From positions 1 to 64,000 of the forward strand of contig CAZFLA010000001.1 in assembly GCA_964519405.1 (NCBI GenBank): a stretch of 64,000 nt of DNA, in the 5' to 3' direction. Under the pieces are notes generated by a model. That model had not been told where the DNA came from and made no database searches. It worked only from the letters and a program-made list of their open reading frames with translations. Source of the stretch: G963677485 sp964519405. Its GTDB lineage: Bacteria; Armatimonadota; HRBIN16. Positions 18,304-26,582 of this stretch are shown piece by piece (within the stretch, counting starts at the first letter, position 1; every line of letters begins with the position of its first letter). The translations under genes were made by a program, and so were the position numbers.

Positions 18304-18384
18304 TGCAGCCCTTAACTCGGGTGCTCTTTTGATATAAACACCTAGCTTATACGTCTAAATAAGTGTAAGAGCTTAAGGGCTGCA
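18304..18384. repeat. Long interrupted hairpin upstream of the pseudopilin gene
   Basis: TGCAGCCCTTAA (18304-18315) pairs perfectly with TTAAGGGCTGCA (18373-18384). Inside it GCTCTT (18323-18328) pairs with AAGAGC (18367-18372), which is directly adjacent to the outer arm on one side and seven bases away on the other. An 18-bp stem with a seven-base bulge results. No T-run follows, so it may be a processed or regulatory RNA structure or a decayed terminator. Confidence 0.45.
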
Positions 18385-18447
18385 CCAACGCAAATGGGAC
18401 ATATGATGGTGTTTCATTACTCAGCGATGGTGAACAGGAGGCGGAAT

Positions 18448-19254
18448 ATGCTCCGTAAAATGAACCAAGGCGGCTTCACTCTAATTGAGCTGCTTGTAGT
18501 TATTGCGATAATAGCGATATTAGCATCCATACTGCTGCCTGTCTTTTCTTCGGCTAGAGAGCGAGCGAAGCAGATAAGCTGTATGAGCGATCTCAAGCAA
18601 ATCGGACTAGCCATCGGCATGTATGCTGACGACAACGACGATACTTTCCCCAACGGATGTGCAGGTGAGATAGGAACTCCAACAGTATTGCCCAACTGGG
18701 TTGTTGACCCAACAGTAGCAGACCCAGCTCCCGCATATGGACCTGGAGAGATTGCCAATGCCTGCGGAGATAATGCACGCTTCTACCGGTTCTTAATGGC
18801 TTATCAACTGAAGAGCTATGTGAAGTCTGATCAGATGTGGTATTGCCCCAGCAGCAGAGTAAAATACACCACTGCCAATTATAACCAAGGGCTCCAGAGC
18901 TACACCTGGGCACCGAACTGGATATATAACCAGTGCGATGGCACATACCCATGCGTTAACTATGGCACTACCGACAGCCCAGAATATAGAAACCTCACTA
19001 ATGAACCACTGGGCCTATCCAGCAACTATGTGTCTGAGAGGATGCTGTTAGCTGACTACGGCGTGATGGGCTATGATGGCACCGACGCACGCGATGATAA
19101 CAACAATCCTGCATCCGCACGCTATGGAAATCGCAACCACGAGCGCGGATACAATGCGGTGTATTTTGATGGTCACGCAAAACTGCAAAAATACGGTGCC
19201 AAGTTTACCACCACACCGGCAACAGGTTGGCCATCTAGTGCATGCCCGCAGTAA
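18448..19254 (+). CDS. Type II pseudopilin-like protein with H-X9-DG C-terminus
   Basis: The ATG at 18448 is preceded by AGGAGG at the right distance; a longer frame from 18394 lacks this. After a short basic leader the sequence GGFTLIELLVVIAIIAILASILLPVF is the prepilin peptidase site and helix (given here in pieces: GGFTLIEL, then VVIAIIAIL). The following CMSDLKQIGLAIGMYADDNDDTFP and the C-terminal HERGYNAVYFDG, an exact H-X9-DG, place it in the abundant pseudopilin-like family seen in Armatimonadota and Planctomycetota. These 268 residues are probably processed and exported by a type II/IV-like machine encoded elsewhere. It stands alone, followed by a strong terminator. Confidence 0.9.
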   Translation: MLRKMNQGGFTLIELLVVIAIIAILASILLPVFSSARERAKQISCMSDLKQIGLAIGMYADDNDDTFPNGCAGEIGTPTVLPNWVVDPTVADPAPAYGPGEIANACGDNARFYRFLMAYQLKSYVKSDQMWYCPSSRVKYTTANYNQGLQSYTWAPNWIYNQCDGTYPCVNYGTTDSPEYRNLTNEPLGLSSNYVSERMLLADYGVMGYDGTDARDDNNNPASARYGNRNHERGYNAVYFDGHAKLQKYGAKFTTTPATGWPSSACPQ

Positions 19255-19288
19255 AACAAAATGCGAAGTTGTGAATGAGTAACGCCGT

Positions 19289-19343
19289 GGCCTGCAGCAT
19301 TACGCCGTTTCAGACGAAACATGCTATTGCTGCAGGCCTTTTT
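19289..19343 (+). terminator. Rho-independent terminator after the pseudopilin gene
   Basis: GGCCTGCAGCA (19289-19299) pairs with TGCTGCAGGCC (19328-19338) and is followed by five T. The loop contains a second small hairpin (GTTTC...GAAAC). Confidence 0.85.
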
Positions 19344-19422
19344 GTGCCGATCGGCGTGATTAGTGCACTGTGTATAAACGATATATGAGATTGCAGTGTG
19401 CGTAAATGCCGATTTCTCGTTT

Positions 19423-19452
19423 TTGTGTGATGGCGTATTTTCATGATACAAT
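19423..19452 (+). promoter_or_regulatory. Sigma-70-like promoter of the Lrp/aminotransferase operon
   Basis: TTGTGT (19423-19428) and TACAAT (19447-19452) are separated by 18 bases. The same TTGTGT with a 17-base spacer and TATAAT or TACAAT occurs before tRNA-Cys and the alpha-galactosidase gene. Confidence 0.55.
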
Positions 19453-19619
19453 CCAATAGGACAACGCCCGGCGAATATGTGTCGATTCATGGGATATCCC
19501 ACTTGAGCTGACTTCGATGGCGTATTACTGCCACCCCCCACTGATAGATAGCAACATCGGGCTACCAATCCTTTACATGGGCATAAAATGCCCCACTACT
19601 ACTTCGAGAGGCGAAAAAT

Positions 19620-20114
19620 ATGGAAAACTCAGTTAAAAAGAGCATCCTAAGTATCCTTGAGCGTGACGCTCGCACAAAGACTGCCCAGATAGCAGCTATG
19701 CTGGACATCCCCGAGGCAGAGGCCGCCGCCGCCATCGCACAGCTCGAAGCAGAGGGTGTGATCCGCCGCCACAAAACAATCGTTGACTGGGAGCGTTTCG
19801 GCGACGAGCGCGTTTATGCATTTATTGATGTTCGCGTGAGTCCTGCTCGTGAAGTAGGATACGATGATGTCGCCGAGCGCATATATCGATTCCCACAAGT
19901 GCATGCTGTCTACCTCGTATCCGGCGGGCAGGATCTTCGCGTGCTGATCAGCGGCAAGACAATGAAAGAGGTTGCCTCGTTCGTTTCTGAACGTCTTGCT
20001 CCTATTGATCGTATTGAAGCATGCAACACGCAGTTTATTCTTAAGCGATATAAAGAAGACGATGAGATTTTCGGTGAAACGGAATCTGACAACCGATTGG
20101 TGGTGTCACCATGA
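19620..20114 (+). CDS. Lrp/AsnC-family transcriptional regulator
   Basis: The 164-residue protein has an N-terminal winged helix-turn-helix (about 4-55: ILSILERDARTKTAQIAAML, then AIAQLEAEGVIRRHKTIVDW) and a C-terminal ligand-sensing RAM domain (about 65-145: VYAFIDVRVSP, VHAVYLVSGGQDLRVLISGKT). Family members bind amino acids and form octamers. The aminotransferase gene overlaps its stop by four bases, so it very probably senses a substrate or product of that enzyme and controls its own operon from the upstream promoter. Start is supported by GAGAGG nine bases upstream. Confidence 0.93.
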   Translation: MENSVKKSILSILERDARTKTAQIAAMLDIPEAEAAAAIAQLEAEGVIRRHKTIVDWERFGDERVYAFIDVRVSPAREVGYDDVAERIYRFPQVHAVYLVSGGQDLRVLISGKTMKEVASFVSERLAPIDRIEACNTQFILKRYKEDDEIFGETESDNRLVVSP

Positions 20115-21301
20115 AAAGTCTGAACAGTATCATTGAGATGGTTCCGCCGTCGGGTATTCGCAAGTTTTTCGACGTCGCCGCACAGATGCCCGAAGCTATT
20201 TCGCTGGGTGTTGGTGAACCGGATTTTGTGACCCCATGGCACACGCGGGAAGCTGCGATTTACTCCATTGAAAAAGGCTATACAAGCTATACCAGCAACT
20301 TTGGTCTCTTAAGCCTGCGTCAGCGTATTGCCGATCACCTGCAGCGCATGTATGCGGTGAAGTATTGCCCTGACGATCAGGTTCTTGTCACTGTCGGAGT
20401 GAGTGAAGCGCTTGACCTGGCTTTGCGGGTGATTTTAAATCCGGGTGACGAAGTCATCTTCTTTGAACCGAGCTACGTTAGTTACGAGCCTTGTATCCTG
20501 CTGGCAGGCGGTAAACCTGTCGCGGTGCCCACATATCGGAAAGAGGGTTTTGAACCTGACCTCGATATGGTAGAGAAGATGATCACGCCAAACACTAAGG
20601 CGATCTTGGTGTGTTACCCAAATAACCCAACTGGAGTCGTGGCTTCTAAAGATATTTTAGAAGCAATGATGAAAATTGCCATAAAACATGACCTTTATGT
20701 GATTTCACAAGTGGTGATTGAAAAGGATTTATTTGTGATATCAGATGAGATTTATGATCGTCTGACATATGATACTGTCCATACTTGTGTTGCGAGCTTG
20801 CCAGGAGCGGCTGAACGAACCATATTGTTAGGTGGTTTCAGCAAGGCTTATGCGATGACAGGCTGGCGGCTGGGATGGGCGTGTGCCCCGTCACATATCA
20901 TCGAGATGATGATGAAGATCCATCAGTACACCATGTTGTGTGCGCCGATCACCGCGCAGAAAGCGGCGGAAGAGGCGATAGCTCATGGTGAACCTGAGGT
21001 GCTGCGGATGCATGATGAATATGATCAGCGGCGCAGATACATCGTCAAACGGCTAAATGAGATGGGACTAGATTGTCCGACTCCGAAGGGTGCATTTTAT
21101 GTGTTCCCGTATGTTTCGAATACCGGGCTTAGCAGCGAACAGTTTGTCGAACGTTTGCTGAATGAAGCTAAGGTTGCCGTGGTACCGGGTAATGTGTTTG
21201 GAGCCAGCGGGGAAGGGCATGTGCGTATGAGTTATGCCACATCACTCCCTCGTATTGAAGAAGCGATGTCTCGAATAGAGACGTTTCTTAACAAACTGTA
21301 A
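20111..21301 (+). CDS. PLP-dependent aminotransferase, class I/II (AspB-like)
   Basis: This 396-residue enzyme has the usual fold-type I features: SLGVGEPDFVTP near the start, YTSNFGLLSLR, the CYPNNPTG loop, SDEIYDRL and the PLP-lysine motif GGFSKAYAMTGWRLGW near 240-255. It should transfer amino groups between an amino acid and 2-oxoglutarate; the exact substrate is unknown. It is unusual in having an internal near-repeat before the SDEIYD motif: HDLYVIS, then QVVI, then KDLFVISDEI, about 12 residues more than relatives. This patch (about 20640-20760) is also markedly AT-richer than the rest of the gene. It is co-transcribed with the upstream Lrp gene. Confidence 0.92.
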   Translation: MKSLNSIIEMVPPSGIRKFFDVAAQMPEAISLGVGEPDFVTPWHTREAAIYSIEKGYTSYTSNFGLLSLRQRIADHLQRMYAVKYCPDDQVLVTVGVSEALDLALRVILNPGDEVIFFEPSYVSYEPCILLAGGKPVAVPTYRKEGFEPDLDMVEKMITPNTKAILVCYPNNPTGVVASKDILEAMMKIAIKHDLYVISQVVIEKDLFVISDEIYDRLTYDTVHTCVASLPGAAERTILLGGFSKAYAMTGWRLGWACAPSHIIEMMMKIHQYTMLCAPITAQKAAEEAIAHGEPEVLRMHDEYDQRRRYIVKRLNEMGLDCPTPKGAFYVFPYVSNTGLSSEQFVERLLNEAKVAVVPGNVFGASGEGHVRMSYATSLPRIEEAMSRIETFLNKL

Positions 21302-21327
21302 GTATGCGCGTAAAGGAGATTATCGTC

Positions 21328-21945
21328 TTGAAGCTACACCTAGTTTTACCGACATTGCTTGTCGGTTGCGTTCTCGCCTGCACCGCACATGCGGATAGGT
21401 TAATTACTATCCCTACAGCGCCTAGTTTAGGCGTTGGCCAAGCTAAGCTCGAGTTACTCCATTCCGATACAAGAGGCGGACAAACCCGTTATTGGGCTAA
21501 TGTCGGCTTGCCGATGGGCTTGGAAGTGAGCGTAGATGGCGAATCAATTGATGACAACAGTGATCTGGGATTAGGCCTACAGTATACTGTTTTGCCTGAT
21601 ACCGGATTTACTCCTGCTGTGAGTGTGGGTGTAACGGACTTAACCGACCGCACGGATGTAGGCAGGGGACTCTATCTTGCAGGCAGTTTCCAACTGCCTT
21701 ATATGCCAGAGAACAACCTGGTGCGAGACATCAAACTGTTTGCCGGTGTTGGAGAAGGCCGTTATAATGGTGCCTTCGTGGGCACAGAGCTGGGACTTCT
21801 AGGCAACACCACACTACGCTGCGAGTATGACAGCCGAGCATGGAATGCTGCATTGGACTGGCGTGCCGCTAATGGATTGTCCGTGACATTAGCAACACTA
21901 GACGATCAACTTAGTTATGGCGTAAGGCTGCAAATAGGCCTCTAA
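21328..21945 (+). CDS. Predicted outer-membrane beta-barrel, YjbH-like
   Basis: A TTG at 21328, nine bases after AAAGGAG, gives a clean signal peptide (MKLHLVLPTLLVGCVLACTAHA); the ATG at 21304 would add eight charged residues. LVGC could be a lipobox, so lipidation is possible. The mature part of about 185 residues begins with RLITIPTAPSLGVGQAKLEL, the typical opening of YjbH-like proteins, and consists of alternating amphipathic strands ending in GVRLQIGL, a terminal strand with a C-terminal hydrophobic residue. This fits a small outer-membrane barrel and supports a diderm cell. It closely follows the aminotransferase gene but its role is unknown. Confidence 0.6.
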   Translation: MKLHLVLPTLLVGCVLACTAHADRLITIPTAPSLGVGQAKLELLHSDTRGGQTRYWANVGLPMGLEVSVDGESIDDNSDLGLGLQYTVLPDTGFTPAVSVGVTDLTDRTDVGRGLYLAGSFQLPYMPENNLVRDIKLFAGVGEGRYNGAFVGTELGLLGNTTLRCEYDSRAWNAALDWRAANGLSVTLATLDDQLSYGVRLQIGL

Positions 21946-21955
21946 GCAATTGTGT

Positions 21956-21986
21956 ATAAGGCCACTCTATGACAGCGTGGCCTTAT
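21956..21986. terminator. Inverted repeat, probable terminator
   Basis: ATAAGGCCAC (21956-21965) and GTGGCCTTAT (21977-21986) form a perfect 10-bp stem with an 11-base loop, between the YjbH-like gene and the Crp/Fnr gene. No long T-run follows, so it may be a weak terminator or a regulatory hairpin. Confidence 0.5.
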
Positions 21987-22010
21987 GATAAGTTTCAGGA
22001 GTAGGTTTGT

Positions 22011-22709
22011 ATGACTACCAGTCAGCACGGAAGTACATCAGACACCCTTGATGTTCTTCGTTTGTTACGTAACAAGCTGGGTGCCGATTTTGAAGACCTA
22101 TCTGAGCTTGTAGACGTTAATCGTAAGTCAGTAATATTTAAGCCTGGTGATGAAGAAGAGCATATCTATATTATTCAACAAGGCCGAGTTCGTATTTACC
22201 GGTGTCATCCATCAAGCAAAAACATCACACTAAGCATTCTTGATGGCAATGAACTGTTCGGCGAAATGGCATTGTTCTATCCTAGTCGGCGGGTAAATTG
22301 CGCCGTTACTCTTGAAGACAGCCGTATTTATGTGATACCGGTGAGCACATTTCGGACATGGATGGCCGCTCTGCCGGAGCTTAGTCATGCGATGCTGCTG
22401 CTAATGGCGGAACGCCGCAGACTGATGGAGCAAACGGCTACGGAGTTTGCGCTGATGGAAGTGTCCCAGCGGGTAGCGAGAGCAATACTGCGGCTATTTG
22501 CTCGCTACAATGAAAGTAACGACGAAACCCCAACGCCCATCAATATGAGGATTACTCAGAATGAGTTGGCCAGTATTGCGGGAACAACGCGTGAATCGGC
22601 CACCTTTCAACTGAATAAGTTCCGTCGTGATGGCCTGATTGAGATTTCCGATCGTAAGATCGTGCTTAAAAACATTAGAGGCCTTCAACAGATTGTTGAG
22701 AGCTCTTGA
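22011..22709 (+). CDS. Crp/Fnr-family transcriptional regulator
   Basis: Residues about 15-140 form a cyclic-nucleotide-type beta-barrel (KPGDEEEHIYIIQQGRVRIYR, LDGNELFGEMALFYPSRR). The GEMALFYPSRR segment is close to the phosphate-binding cassette of Crp (GE.AL....R.), so it may bind a cyclic nucleotide. No N-terminal cysteine cluster for an iron-sulfur centre is present. Residues about 150-225 contain the Crp helix-turn-helix (RITQNELASIAGTTRESATFQ). The gene stands alone between hairpins. Its targets are unknown; sugar use genes in the window are reasonable candidates but no matching site was identified. Confidence 0.92.
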   Translation: MTTSQHGSTSDTLDVLRLLRNKLGADFEDLSELVDVNRKSVIFKPGDEEEHIYIIQQGRVRIYRCHPSSKNITLSILDGNELFGEMALFYPSRRVNCAVTLEDSRIYVIPVSTFRTWMAALPELSHAMLLLMAERRRLMEQTATEFALMEVSQRVARAILRLFARYNESNDETPTPINMRITQNELASIAGTTRESATFQLNKFRRDGLIEISDRKIVLKNIRGLQQIVESS

Positions 22710-22737
22710 CCATCCGTCTCAGCATCTCTTTCGCAGC

Positions 22738-22766
22738 GGGTGCAGCCAACTAGGCTGCACCCTTTT
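22738..22766 (+). terminator. Rho-independent terminator after the Crp/Fnr gene
   Basis: GGGTGCAGCC and GGCTGCACCC form a perfect 10-bp stem with a five-base loop, followed by TTTT. Confidence 0.85.
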
Positions 22767-23077
22767 ACATGCCCCATACAGAAATCTGCCGCTATCCTGG
22801 TATATTTGCTAGTTTTATAGCTACTGCTGCAAAAATCGTACATATCCGAGTGATAATGAGATACAATAAGTTCAGTTAATGTGAGCGTTTTACCGCAACT
22901 TCACATGGTCATCAAGAAGGAGGTGGACGTATCTAGCTAAACATTCCTGCCTGTCGTTTTTGCAAGTAGAAGATGAGAGCCAATGAAGGATATCTCATAA
23001 CAGTTATTTTGCAGAGCAGCGATGTATCGTTTGATGCGCAGCATCACGGATCGCTGTACACGTGAGTTGGAGGCAAC
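22767..23077. other. Gene-free region upstream of the pseudopilin operon
   Basis: No coding potential was found. It contains GATACAAT at 22860-22867, which resembles the -10 element of other promoters in the window, without a good -35 match, and a small inverted repeat ATGAGA/TCTCAT near 22973-23000. A long leader to the membrane-protein gene at 23078 is likely. Confidence 0.35.
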
Positions 23078-23503
23078 ATGAAGATACATTATCCGTTCAA
23101 TATCCGTTATACCACCTACTTAGCTGGTCTGTTCTTGTCAGCACTTTTAGGTGTGGGGTTTCACCTACTTAACAAAGTGGTAACTGGTGATTCTATCGGA
23201 CTAAGCCAAGTCACATGGCAAGTGTGGGATGGGCTTCTGATGGGTGTGATTTTTATTGGATTATGCTCCCTGTTCAAACACTATTATGTCGTTATCGGTG
23301 CCGTGTATCTGTTTTACATGGTCCGGTTGATTTACGCTATCTTGTATGAGTTTCCGATTGACCCAAAGCAGACTGCCTCGCAGAATTTTTTGATGAATGC
23401 AGGAATGGTCGTGTCGTCGGCGATAACCTGGTTTTTACCAGCTATCTTCTTCTATGAGTTCTGTCGGCGGGTGCACAGTAAAAGTGCCGAAGTGAGGCAG
23501 TGA
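23078..23503 (+). CDS. Four-helix membrane protein at the head of the tandem pseudopilin operon
   Basis: The 141-residue product has four predicted membrane segments (about 10-30, 48-64, 67-88 and 107-130) and a basic C-terminus. I do not recognise a family. GTTGGAGG lies seven bases before the ATG. Its stop is two bases before the start of the first tandem pseudopilin-like gene, so the three genes form an operon. A structural or assembly role for the pseudopilins is possible but rests on position only. Confidence 0.6.
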   Translation: MKIHYPFNIRYTTYLAGLFLSALLGVGFHLLNKVVTGDSIGLSQVTWQVWDGLLMGVIFIGLCSLFKHYYVVIGAVYLFYMVRLIYAILYEFPIDPKQTASQNFLMNAGMVVSSAITWFLPAIFFYEFCRRVHSKSAEVRQ

Positions 23504-23505
23504 CT

Positions 23506-24189
23506 ATGAGCAGCCGCATGAACTTCCGGCAGATCGGTGCAGCGGTTGTTATCATCGCAGTCATCGCGTTAGTGCTTAGCCCTATGATAGCTCGTTTAAG
23601 GGCACACAAGCAGCAGGCTGAGCCTGTATGCATTTCAAATCTCCGCAAATGCGGCATAGCCATCAAGCTGTATATGGACGACTATGACACCAACATCCCA
23701 CCGACAGGTGAAACTGCTCAGAAGATATTGGCTAATCAACCCACATGTTGCCCTAACGACACCGAATGGACCAAGGGCTGCACGCAGGCGTATGGTGCTC
23801 CGCTTATTGGGTCATATGCATATACGCGCGCGGTACCGGGGTGGCGCACCGCACCAATGAAGGATGTCGCACAGTTTTATACAAGCAGCACATCCCCTTA
23901 TACGATGATGGTAGATATCTTTCACGGCAGCGATGGTGTTCCCGCGAAATACCATGGTGAACCGCCCATTGAATACTACAAGAACAACAAAGATGGAAAC
24001 TACCATATACCCTCCACGTATTATTGCTTGAAGAGTGATGGGCATGTTGAGTGTATACATCCTAAGAGGCCTGAACGAGAGCTGTTTACATGGAACGCCG
24101 TGTTCTCGTTTTCTGGCGAGATAGCCCAGAAATACCTGAAAATCAGCAGCTTTGAACAACGAAACCAGAACCTGCAGAAAGGGAGGTGA
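23506..24189 (+). CDS. Pseudopilin paralogue without a prepilin peptidase site
   Basis: The start is placed at the ATG at 23506; a GTG at 23500 is too close to the ribosome-binding site. After a hydrophobic N-terminal helix (about 9-27) the 227-residue protein is clearly a paralogue of the next gene: CISNLRKCGIAIKLYMDDYDTN, then CCPNDTEWTKGCTQ and IGSYAYTR are shared almost word for word. The helix, however, lacks the G-F-[ST]-L-x-E processing motif, so it should not be cut by prepilin peptidase and would remain a membrane-anchored form. It probably acts together with the next protein. The helix may have been replaced or eroded after duplication. Confidence 0.75.
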   Translation: MSSRMNFRQIGAAVVIIAVIALVLSPMIARLRAHKQQAEPVCISNLRKCGIAIKLYMDDYDTNIPPTGETAQKILANQPTCCPNDTEWTKGCTQAYGAPLIGSYAYTRAVPGWRTAPMKDVAQFYTSSTSPYTMMVDIFHGSDGVPAKYHGEPPIEYYKNNKDGNYHIPSTYYCLKSDGHVECIHPKRPERELFTWNAVFSFSGEIAQKYLKISSFEQRNQNLQKGR

Positions 24190-24194
24190 TGATC

Positions 24195-24848
24195 GTGTTG
24201 CATAAACGAGGCTTTTCGTTGATGGAATTGCTGGTTGTTATAGCGATTATAGCTATACTTGCGGCAATACTGTTTCCCGTATTAGCATACGGTAAACGGC
24301 GGGCGAACCTTGCGACATGTTTATCTAATCTGCATCAATGCGGTATCGCTCTGAAGTTATACATGGATGACTATGACACGAACGTACCGCCGGACGATGC
24401 CATGGCGCGCAAGGTTCTTGAGAAGATGCCTACCTGCTGTCCAAATGACACGGAATGGACGAAGGGGTGCACACAGCCATATGGGCCACCTTTGATTGGC
24501 TCTTACGCCTACACTCGTTCTGTAGCTGGCTGGGACAAGGCCCCGTATGATGATGTAGCGAATTTCTACAACAAACAGCCTGAGTCGTATGTGATGATGG
24601 TGGACCTTTTCCATGCCAGCACCGGCATACCGGCTCCGCTGCACGATGTGCCGTATGGCCGAAGTGAGCCGAGTTATCCGTCTGAGCGTACAGTCCTACC
24701 TGAACGATGGATTGCATTATTCAGCGACGGGCATACGGAGCAGGTTGTAGAAGGGAAGCAAGACCATAATAAGGTGAAAGTGGTGATGAGCTGGAACTTG
24801 CTGTTCTGGTTTGATACCAGTGTCTCCAACAAATACCTGCCTCATTAG
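24195..24848 (+). CDS. Type II pseudopilin-like protein, tandem paralogue
   Basis: AAAGGGAGGTGAT, close to a perfect anti-16S match, precedes several possible starts; the GTG at 24195 has the best spacing and gives a short leader (MLHKRGFSLMELL). GFSLMEL followed by VVIAIIAILAAILFPVLAYG is a standard prepilin peptidase site and helix. The globular part shares CLSNL..CGIALKLYMDDYDTN, NDTEWTKGCTQ and IGSYAYTR with the preceding gene. A short ALFSDGH near the end corresponds to the H-X9-DG region of larger relatives. It is the last gene of the three-gene operon and should be exported and assembled as a minor pseudopilin. Confidence 0.85.
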   Translation: MLHKRGFSLMELLVVIAIIAILAAILFPVLAYGKRRANLATCLSNLHQCGIALKLYMDDYDTNVPPDDAMARKVLEKMPTCCPNDTEWTKGCTQPYGPPLIGSYAYTRSVAGWDKAPYDDVANFYNKQPESYVMMVDLFHASTGIPAPLHDVPYGRSEPSYPSERTVLPERWIALFSDGHTEQVVEGKQDHNKVKVVMSWNLLFWFDTSVSNKYLPH

Positions 24849-24958
24849 CCGATAGTCGGTGTGGAGTGTGAATGTATGGCGAGGCAAACCGCTGATGCGT
24901 ATGTGCTGCTGTCCTAGCTTATAATATAGTAAGGATATTAACCCCCAAAGAGGATAGG

Positions 24959-25780
24959 GTGCAGGCAACACAACCAATAAGCGGTATGGCCCGTAAAATA
25001 TGGGCTGTTCACATATTTACACTCCACACAATGCTGGCATATAAAGCGCAAGCGTTGATATGGATCATGACGGATGCTGTGCCAGCTATCGTAATGCCCC
25101 TCGTGTGGATCGCCTCTTACCATGGCCGCTCGGAACTTGGAGGGTTTGCTCCAGGCCAGATGGTCATGTATTATCTCTTCTCTTTAATGCTCAACAGCTT
25201 CATCGTGTCCCATGTGCAGTGGGATATCGCGACTGATATCCGCGAGGGGCGGTTTAGCGTGCCGTTGGTCAGACCGTTTCCGTATTATGTGTATCAACTT
25301 TTGTCCAACTTTAGCTGGCGGTTAAACCGAACGCTGTTGGCCATTCCTGTGTTTTGTGTGGGGCTTTGGCTATACCGCGATATCGTCACTTTCAATAACG
25401 TCAATCTGACATGGGGATTCTGGCTGACACTGATCGCAGGCCACCTCGTTTCGTTCAGCATGGTATATTGCATGGGTATACTCGCGCTGTATTTCCAAGA
25501 AATCCGTAACGTGCTCGATCTATATTACATCCCGATGATGTTCCTCAGTGGATCTATCGCCCCTGTAGCCATGCTGCCGCACTCAGTTAAGGTAATCAGC
25601 AGATACCTGCCGTTTCAGTTCACCTTGTCGGTGCCGCTGGAGACGTTAATGGGCAGGCTGCAGCCTCACGAGGTGTGGAGCAGTCTGGCGATACAAATGG
25701 GTTGGTTTGCTGTATTTGGCGTGATCGCCGCGGTGTTATGGTATAAGGGACTAAAGCACTATACGGGGGTTGGTCTGTAA
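24959..25780 (+). CDS. ABC-2 family permease, COG4587-like
   Basis: Starting with GTG at 24959 behind an AGAGGA site, this 273-residue protein has about six membrane helices and the pattern of the permease pair formerly called DUF990/COG4587 (AYKAQALIWIMTDAVPAIVMPLVW near the start, IRNVLDLYYIPMMFLSGSIAP late). Such proteins pair with a second permease and an ATPase to make exporters of unknown substrate. The second permease gene follows two bases downstream. No ATPase gene is adjacent, which is unusual because it normally precedes this gene. Confidence 0.8.
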   Translation: MQATQPISGMARKIWAVHIFTLHTMLAYKAQALIWIMTDAVPAIVMPLVWIASYHGRSELGGFAPGQMVMYYLFSLMLNSFIVSHVQWDIATDIREGRFSVPLVRPFPYYVYQLLSNFSWRLNRTLLAIPVFCVGLWLYRDIVTFNNVNLTWGFWLTLIAGHLVSFSMVYCMGILALYFQEIRNVLDLYYIPMMFLSGSIAPVAMLPHSVKVISRYLPFQFTLSVPLETLMGRLQPHEVWSSLAIQMGWFAVFGVIAAVLWYKGLKHYTGVGL

Positions 25781-25782
25781 CA

Positions 25783-26574
25783 ATGAGGCGTTGGCTAAGC
25801 ATATATCGGTTGTTTCTTGCGAATAGCTTTCGCCGAGAAGCTGAGTTCAAGGCCAACTTCTGGGCGAAGGTGTTCAGCGGTTTTGCGTGGCTGTTCTTCT
25901 TTATGCTCACTCTGCAGCTCGTTTATAACCAAACTCCCAGTGTGGCGGGTTGGACCAAGCCGCAAGGCTTCATGCTGATCGGCACGTGCTATCTGCTGGG
26001 TGCCATCGCGCAGATGACTTTCTACGGTAATATCAGCCAGTTTCCCACGATGATACAGACAGGCGTGTTTGATTTTGCGTTGGTCAAACCTGTCAGCACG
26101 CTGTTTTGGGTAGGCTTTCGATTTGTCAATTTGGATGCCATCGCCAGTATCATCGGTTCTGTTGGCATGTTGATATGGGGTGGGCTGCAGTTAGGTGCGG
26201 AAACGCCAGGCTTAACCGATTGGGTATTCTATGTAGTCATGTTCGTCTGTGGGTTGTTGATCTATTTTGGCATGTTTTTGCTGATGATGAGCACCGCCTT
26301 CTGGTTTGTGAGGGTAGACAACCTAACTGTTCTGATGGACATGCTGAGCTGGACAGCTCGGTTCCCGATGGATATCTTCACAGGTGTTTCTCGCATACTG
26401 TTTACCTATGTCATACCCATCGCGTTTTTGGCGACCATACCTACAGCGGCGCTCTTGGGCAGATTGCCGGTATGGTGGGTGGGCGTAGGGATCGCCATTA
26501 CCACGGTTATCTTGAGCGCTGCTTTAGGTTTCTTCAGGTATGCTTTGCGAAGCTACAGCAGTGCCAGCAGTTGA
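25783..26574 (+). CDS. ABC-2 family permease, COG3694-like
   Basis: This 263-residue partner of the preceding permease has six membrane helices, a RREAEFKANFWAKVF amphipathic start and the segment VFDFALVKPVST, which recurs in the COG3694 half of these transporter pairs. The two subunits should form a heterodimer driven by an ATPase encoded elsewhere. It ends 96 bases before uppS with a possible promoter between. Function in export of a lipid, peptide or drug cannot be decided. Confidence 0.8.
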   Translation: MRRWLSIYRLFLANSFRREAEFKANFWAKVFSGFAWLFFFMLTLQLVYNQTPSVAGWTKPQGFMLIGTCYLLGAIAQMTFYGNISQFPTMIQTGVFDFALVKPVSTLFWVGFRFVNLDAIASIIGSVGMLIWGGLQLGAETPGLTDWVFYVVMFVCGLLIYFGMFLLMMSTAFWFVRVDNLTVLMDMLSWTARFPMDIFTGVSRILFTYVIPIAFLATIPTAALLGRLPVWWVGVGIAITTVILSAALGFFRYALRSYSSASS

Positions 26575-26582
26575 TATACCAA

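Larger units (their letters stand above)
19255..19619. other. Intergenic region with terminator, promoter and leader hairpin
   Basis: This 365-base gap contains the pseudopilin terminator (19289-19343), a promoter candidate (19423-19452), and a leader of about 160 bases before the Lrp gene. Near its end GGGCAT (19579-19584) and ATGCCC (19588-19593) form a small hairpin 13 bases before the GAGAGG ribosome-binding site, which could influence translation. No small gene was found. Confidence 0.5.
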
